From Candidatus Woesearchaeota archaeon (GTDB lineage: Archaea > Nanobdellota > Nanobdellia > SCGC-AAA011-G17 > JACQNH01), in NCBI GenBank assembly GCA_016203175.1, contig JACQNH010000050.1, forward strand, positions 1 through 7,460: 7,460 nucleotides of DNA, given 5' to 3'. The position numbers were made by a program, and so were the translations under genes. Numbering within the stretch: position 1 is the stretch's first letter; each line of letters opens with the position of its first letter. Shown piece after piece: positions 5,581 through 7,460 of this stretch. The notes beneath the pieces were generated by a model, which saw only the letters and a program-made list of their open reading frames with translations, was not told the origin of the DNA and did not search any database.

Positions 5581-5587
5581 TCACCTC
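5581..5587 (-). promoter_or_regulatory. Shine-Dalgarno site that fixes a GTG start (paralog 3)
   Basis: GAGGTGA on the minus strand ends 5 bases before GTG at 5575. It contains the alternative GTG at 5584, which therefore is unlikely to be the start codon. Confidence 0.75.
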
Positions 5588-5623
5588 TTTAAGATTATTT
5601 ATTATAAATATACAAAACTCTTT

Positions 5624-5639
5624 TATAAAGATTTCTATT
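5624..5639 (-). promoter_or_regulatory. BRE/TATA promoter of paralog 3
   Basis: AATAGAAATCTTTATA on the minus strand is identical to the paralog 2 promoter. Its near edge is 49 bases before the GTG at 5575, nearly the same spacing as in paralog 2, which further supports that start choice. Confidence 0.6.
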
Positions 5640-5661
5640 AAAAATTTTTACTTTAAAGTGA

Positions 5662-7323
5662 TTACTTATGAGCAAAATAGAAGAAAAAAAGATTATTTTT
5701 AACAGAATCTAATTTACAAAAACCAAATCTCTGAAACTGAACAAGATCATTTACCTTTAAATTCTTAATAGTGTTTTCACCTAAACCTTTCTTGATCTTT
5801 CCATCCGACATTAAAACATGAACCTCAACTAAATCTTTAGAATAAGGCAACCAATGAATCAGTTTTATTGTCTCATCTTTTTTGTGCTCTAAACTTGTAA
5901 ATTTTTCATTTTTAAAGTTAAAAGTGCCTATTAGCCTATATTCTTTATTTTTTTCTAAAGTATCTTGTATATAAAATTTATTTGAGGTTTTAAATTCCCT
6001 AAAATTATCTTTTTTAGCTGGGTGAAAAGGGAGTTTAACATTTAAAGAAGGTGCATTTTTAATCTCGATTAATCTAGGGCTTTCAACAAAGAAATATCTA
6101 TTAGTTATAGCATCTATCAATTCTTTATTAAAATGGAATAATAAATCAAAAAAATCTGATGATTTAATTTTTTTATCTACAGGATTAGGCCCCATTTCAT
6201 GAACTAGTTTAACAAATGCCTCTTGTTTTATACCCCTTCTTTTTAATGCCTTTATTGTTGGTAATTTAATATCATCCCAGCCAGAATATTTTCCTTCTTT
6301 TATTTGCTGTTTAATTAAAGACGTTTTTATTTTTAAATCGGTAAATTGTATTTTTCCGTAATGTAAGTATTGTGGTGAAGGCCAATTAAAATGTTTGTAG
6401 ATATATTTTTGTCTTTCAGTATTTGTAATGTGATCTTTTCCTTTAATAACATAATTAATACCATACTCATAATCATCAATTGCAACTGCAAAATTCATTA
6501 AGGGCCAGATCCTAAATTTTTTTTCTTTTAAAGGATGAAAAGTATCTAAAATCCTAAAAGCTGGCCAGTCTCTTATTGCTGGATTTGGGTGTTTTAAATC
6601 TGTTTTTATTCTTAAAACTGCATCTCCTTCTGAATAGCCTTTTACATCAAACATCTTTAACCATCTTTTTAGATTTTCTTCTATGCTTAAATTTCTACAT
6701 GGACAAGGTTGAGATTTATCTACTAGTAATTTAAATTCTGCCTGCAAACAAGTGCAAATATATGCTTTATTCAATTTAACTAGCTGTTCTGCTTTTTCGT
6801 AATACAACTGCATATTATTCGATTGAATTTGTACTGCATTTATTGCATTATTTGTAAGCCATTTTACTTCATCTTCTATCATTTTATAGGCTTCTATCAT
6901 AATATTTTCCGGGTTTGTATCCTCAATTCTTAAGATAAACTTCCCTTTGTATTTTTTTGCATATTCTGAATTTAATAGTAAACCTATTGAGTGACCGATG
7001 TGTAAAGGACCTGAAGGAGAAGGTGCAAATCTAAATACAGGTTTTTTAGAAACATTTTTTAATTCAGGTAAGGTCTTTTTAATATGTGGTTTTTCTTTTT
7101 TAAATTCTTTAGGATCTAATTTCTTTAATAATTCTTCTTGTTTTTTTAATGATAACTTATTTACCTTACTTATTTGTAATTTGATTTCTTTTTTTAGTTC
7201 TGGAATTTTAGATTTTAAATCAGGTTCTTTGGAAAGCAGCATACCTAAAACAGAACCTTCATTAGCCTTACCACCATATCTTACTGCATTTATTAATGTA
7301 GATTCGTAGATTTTCTCTTTCAT
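5662..7323 (-). CDS. gltX: Glutamyl-tRNA synthetase, archaeal type, 553 aa
   Basis: This class I synthetase attaches glutamate to tRNA(Glu). The archaeal enzyme is usually non-discriminating and also makes Glu-tRNA(Gln) for later amidation (family knowledge). An archaeal N-terminal helical extension spans about 1-90, with NAVRYGGKANEGSVLG near its start. The Rossmann catalytic domain has the HIGH motif at 108-111 in PSPSGPLHIGHS, plus LRIEDTNPEN. A four-cysteine zinc knuckle follows (C190, C192, C207, C209 in CTC and CPCR). The substrate-binding region includes DDYEYGINYVIKGKDH. The second signature loop, normally KMSKS-like, reads KIKTS (331-335) and is followed by EGKYSGWDD and KALKRRGI. 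The C-terminal beta-barrel anticodon-binding region covers about 400-553. The length is normal and the start matches the family N-terminus. An apparent leaderless promoter precedes it. Confidence 0.95.
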   Translation of the reverse strand: MKEKIYESTLINAVRYGGKANEGSVLGMLLSKEPDLKSKIPELKKEIKLQISKVNKLSLKKQEELLKKLDPKEFKKEKPHIKKTLPELKNVSKKPVFRFAPSPSGPLHIGHSIGLLLNSEYAKKYKGKFILRIEDTNPENIMIEAYKMIEDEVKWLTNNAINAVQIQSNNMQLYYEKAEQLVKLNKAYICTCLQAEFKLLVDKSQPCPCRNLSIEENLKRWLKMFDVKGYSEGDAVLRIKTDLKHPNPAIRDWPAFRILDTFHPLKEKKFRIWPLMNFAVAIDDYEYGINYVIKGKDHITNTERQKYIYKHFNWPSPQYLHYGKIQFTDLKIKTSLIKQQIKEGKYSGWDDIKLPTIKALKRRGIKQEAFVKLVHEMGPNPVDKKIKSSDFFDLLFHFNKELIDAITNRYFFVESPRLIEIKNAPSLNVKLPFHPAKKDNFREFKTSNKFYIQDTLEKNKEYRLIGTFNFKNEKFTSLEHKKDETIKLIHWLPYSKDLVEVHVLMSDGKIKKGLGENTIKNLKVNDLVQFQRFGFCKLDSVKNNLFFFYFAHK

Positions 7324-7346
7324 TACAAAAGCTTAAATAAAGATTG

Positions 7347-7357
7347 TTTTTAAATAT
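7347..7357 (-). promoter_or_regulatory. Putative TATA box of gltX
   Basis: The minus strand reads ATATTTAAAAA, centred about 30 bases before the gltX ATG. This predicts transcription starting within a few bases of the start codon, with no room for a Shine-Dalgarno site. A second box, AATCTTTAT at 7337-7345, resembles the promoters of the cysteine-rich genes but is too close to the ATG to fit this start. Confidence 0.4.
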
Positions 7358-7361
7358 TATG

Positions 7362-7391
7362 CAAAAGAAAACTGCAATTTTTAAATTGCAG
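7362..7391 (-). terminator. Hairpin plus T-run, likely terminator of a minus-strand gene beyond the right edge
   Basis: CTGCAATTT (7372-7380) and AAATTGCAG (7383-7391) are perfect complements. Allowing a 4-base loop gives an 8-bp stem. On the minus strand it is followed directly by TTTTCTTTTG. This suggests that a gene transcribed in the same direction as gltX ends just to the right. In 7392-7460 all three minus frames reach a stop within 26 codons of the edge or fewer, so I cannot tell which frame is the coding end and report no CDS there. Confidence 0.5.
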
Positions 7392-7460
7392 ATGAATTTT
7401 GCTTAATTTCTATTGTAAATATTACAAGTTTTTTGTAAAGTTTCCATCTTTTCCGTAAAT

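Noticed and set aside
5643..5661. Hairpin terminator directly after gltX
   Set aside because: The only stem is the 10-base palindrome ACTTTAAAGT, which has no room for a loop and is followed by a run of A before a five-base T-run. I do not call it a terminator.
6998..7309. Plus-strand open frame of 103 codons opposite the gltX 5' end
   Set aside because: It is the antisense shadow of a clearly coding, motif-bearing region. The translation is Phe/Ser/Asn-rich with no family features.
7403..7460. A partial minus-strand coding end entering from the right edge
   Set aside because: Three minus frames are short and all stop before the hairpin at 7372-7391. The terminator suggests a gene is there, but nothing in the window distinguishes the real frame.

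Overview
The window looks like an AT-rich archaeal chromosome segment, probably from a small-genome DPANN-type lineage (Woesearchaeota/Pacearchaeota-like; this placement is inference). Supporting signs are an archaeal-type glutamyl-tRNA synthetase, a compact Mre11-Rad50 pair with a zinc hook, TATA-box promoters close to start codons with apparently leaderless genes, and heavy use of A/T-ending codons. No tRNA, rRNA, CRISPR array or intact transposase is visible, and no gene-free stretch exceeds about 140 bases.

Layout. Bases 1-137 carry two unusually GC-rich hairpins and an open reading frame entering from the left edge; this may be the right end / omega-RNA-like tail of an IS200/IS605-type TnpB element. 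Next come three plus-strand genes: an unrecognised 67-residue ORF (134-337), a DUF167/YggU-family protein (383-598) and an unrecognised 112-residue protein (600-938). The last two are one base apart, and the second ends in a 14-base convergent overlap with rad50.

Everything from 925 to 7323 is on the minus strand. Read 5'->3' on that strand the order is gltX (7323-5662), three small membrane-anchored cysteine-rich paralogs (5575-5285, 5186-4815, 4687-4256), then the mre11-rad50 operon (4162-925). Mre11 and Rad50 overlap by 11 bases and should form the double-strand-break processing complex. GltX charges tRNA(Glu) and, in archaea, usually also tRNA(Gln) ahead of amidation.

The most novel part is 4208-5651. 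It holds three tandem single-pass proteins that share an N-terminal membrane anchor and a four-cysteine outer module, C-x(18-23)-C-x9-C-x14-C, with little else conserved. Each has its own TATA promoter, a strong Shine-Dalgarno sequence, a GTG start and a T-rich terminator, two of them with hairpins. The neighbouring housekeeping genes start with ATG and lack Shine-Dalgarno sites. I do not recognise the family; an envelope role is inference.
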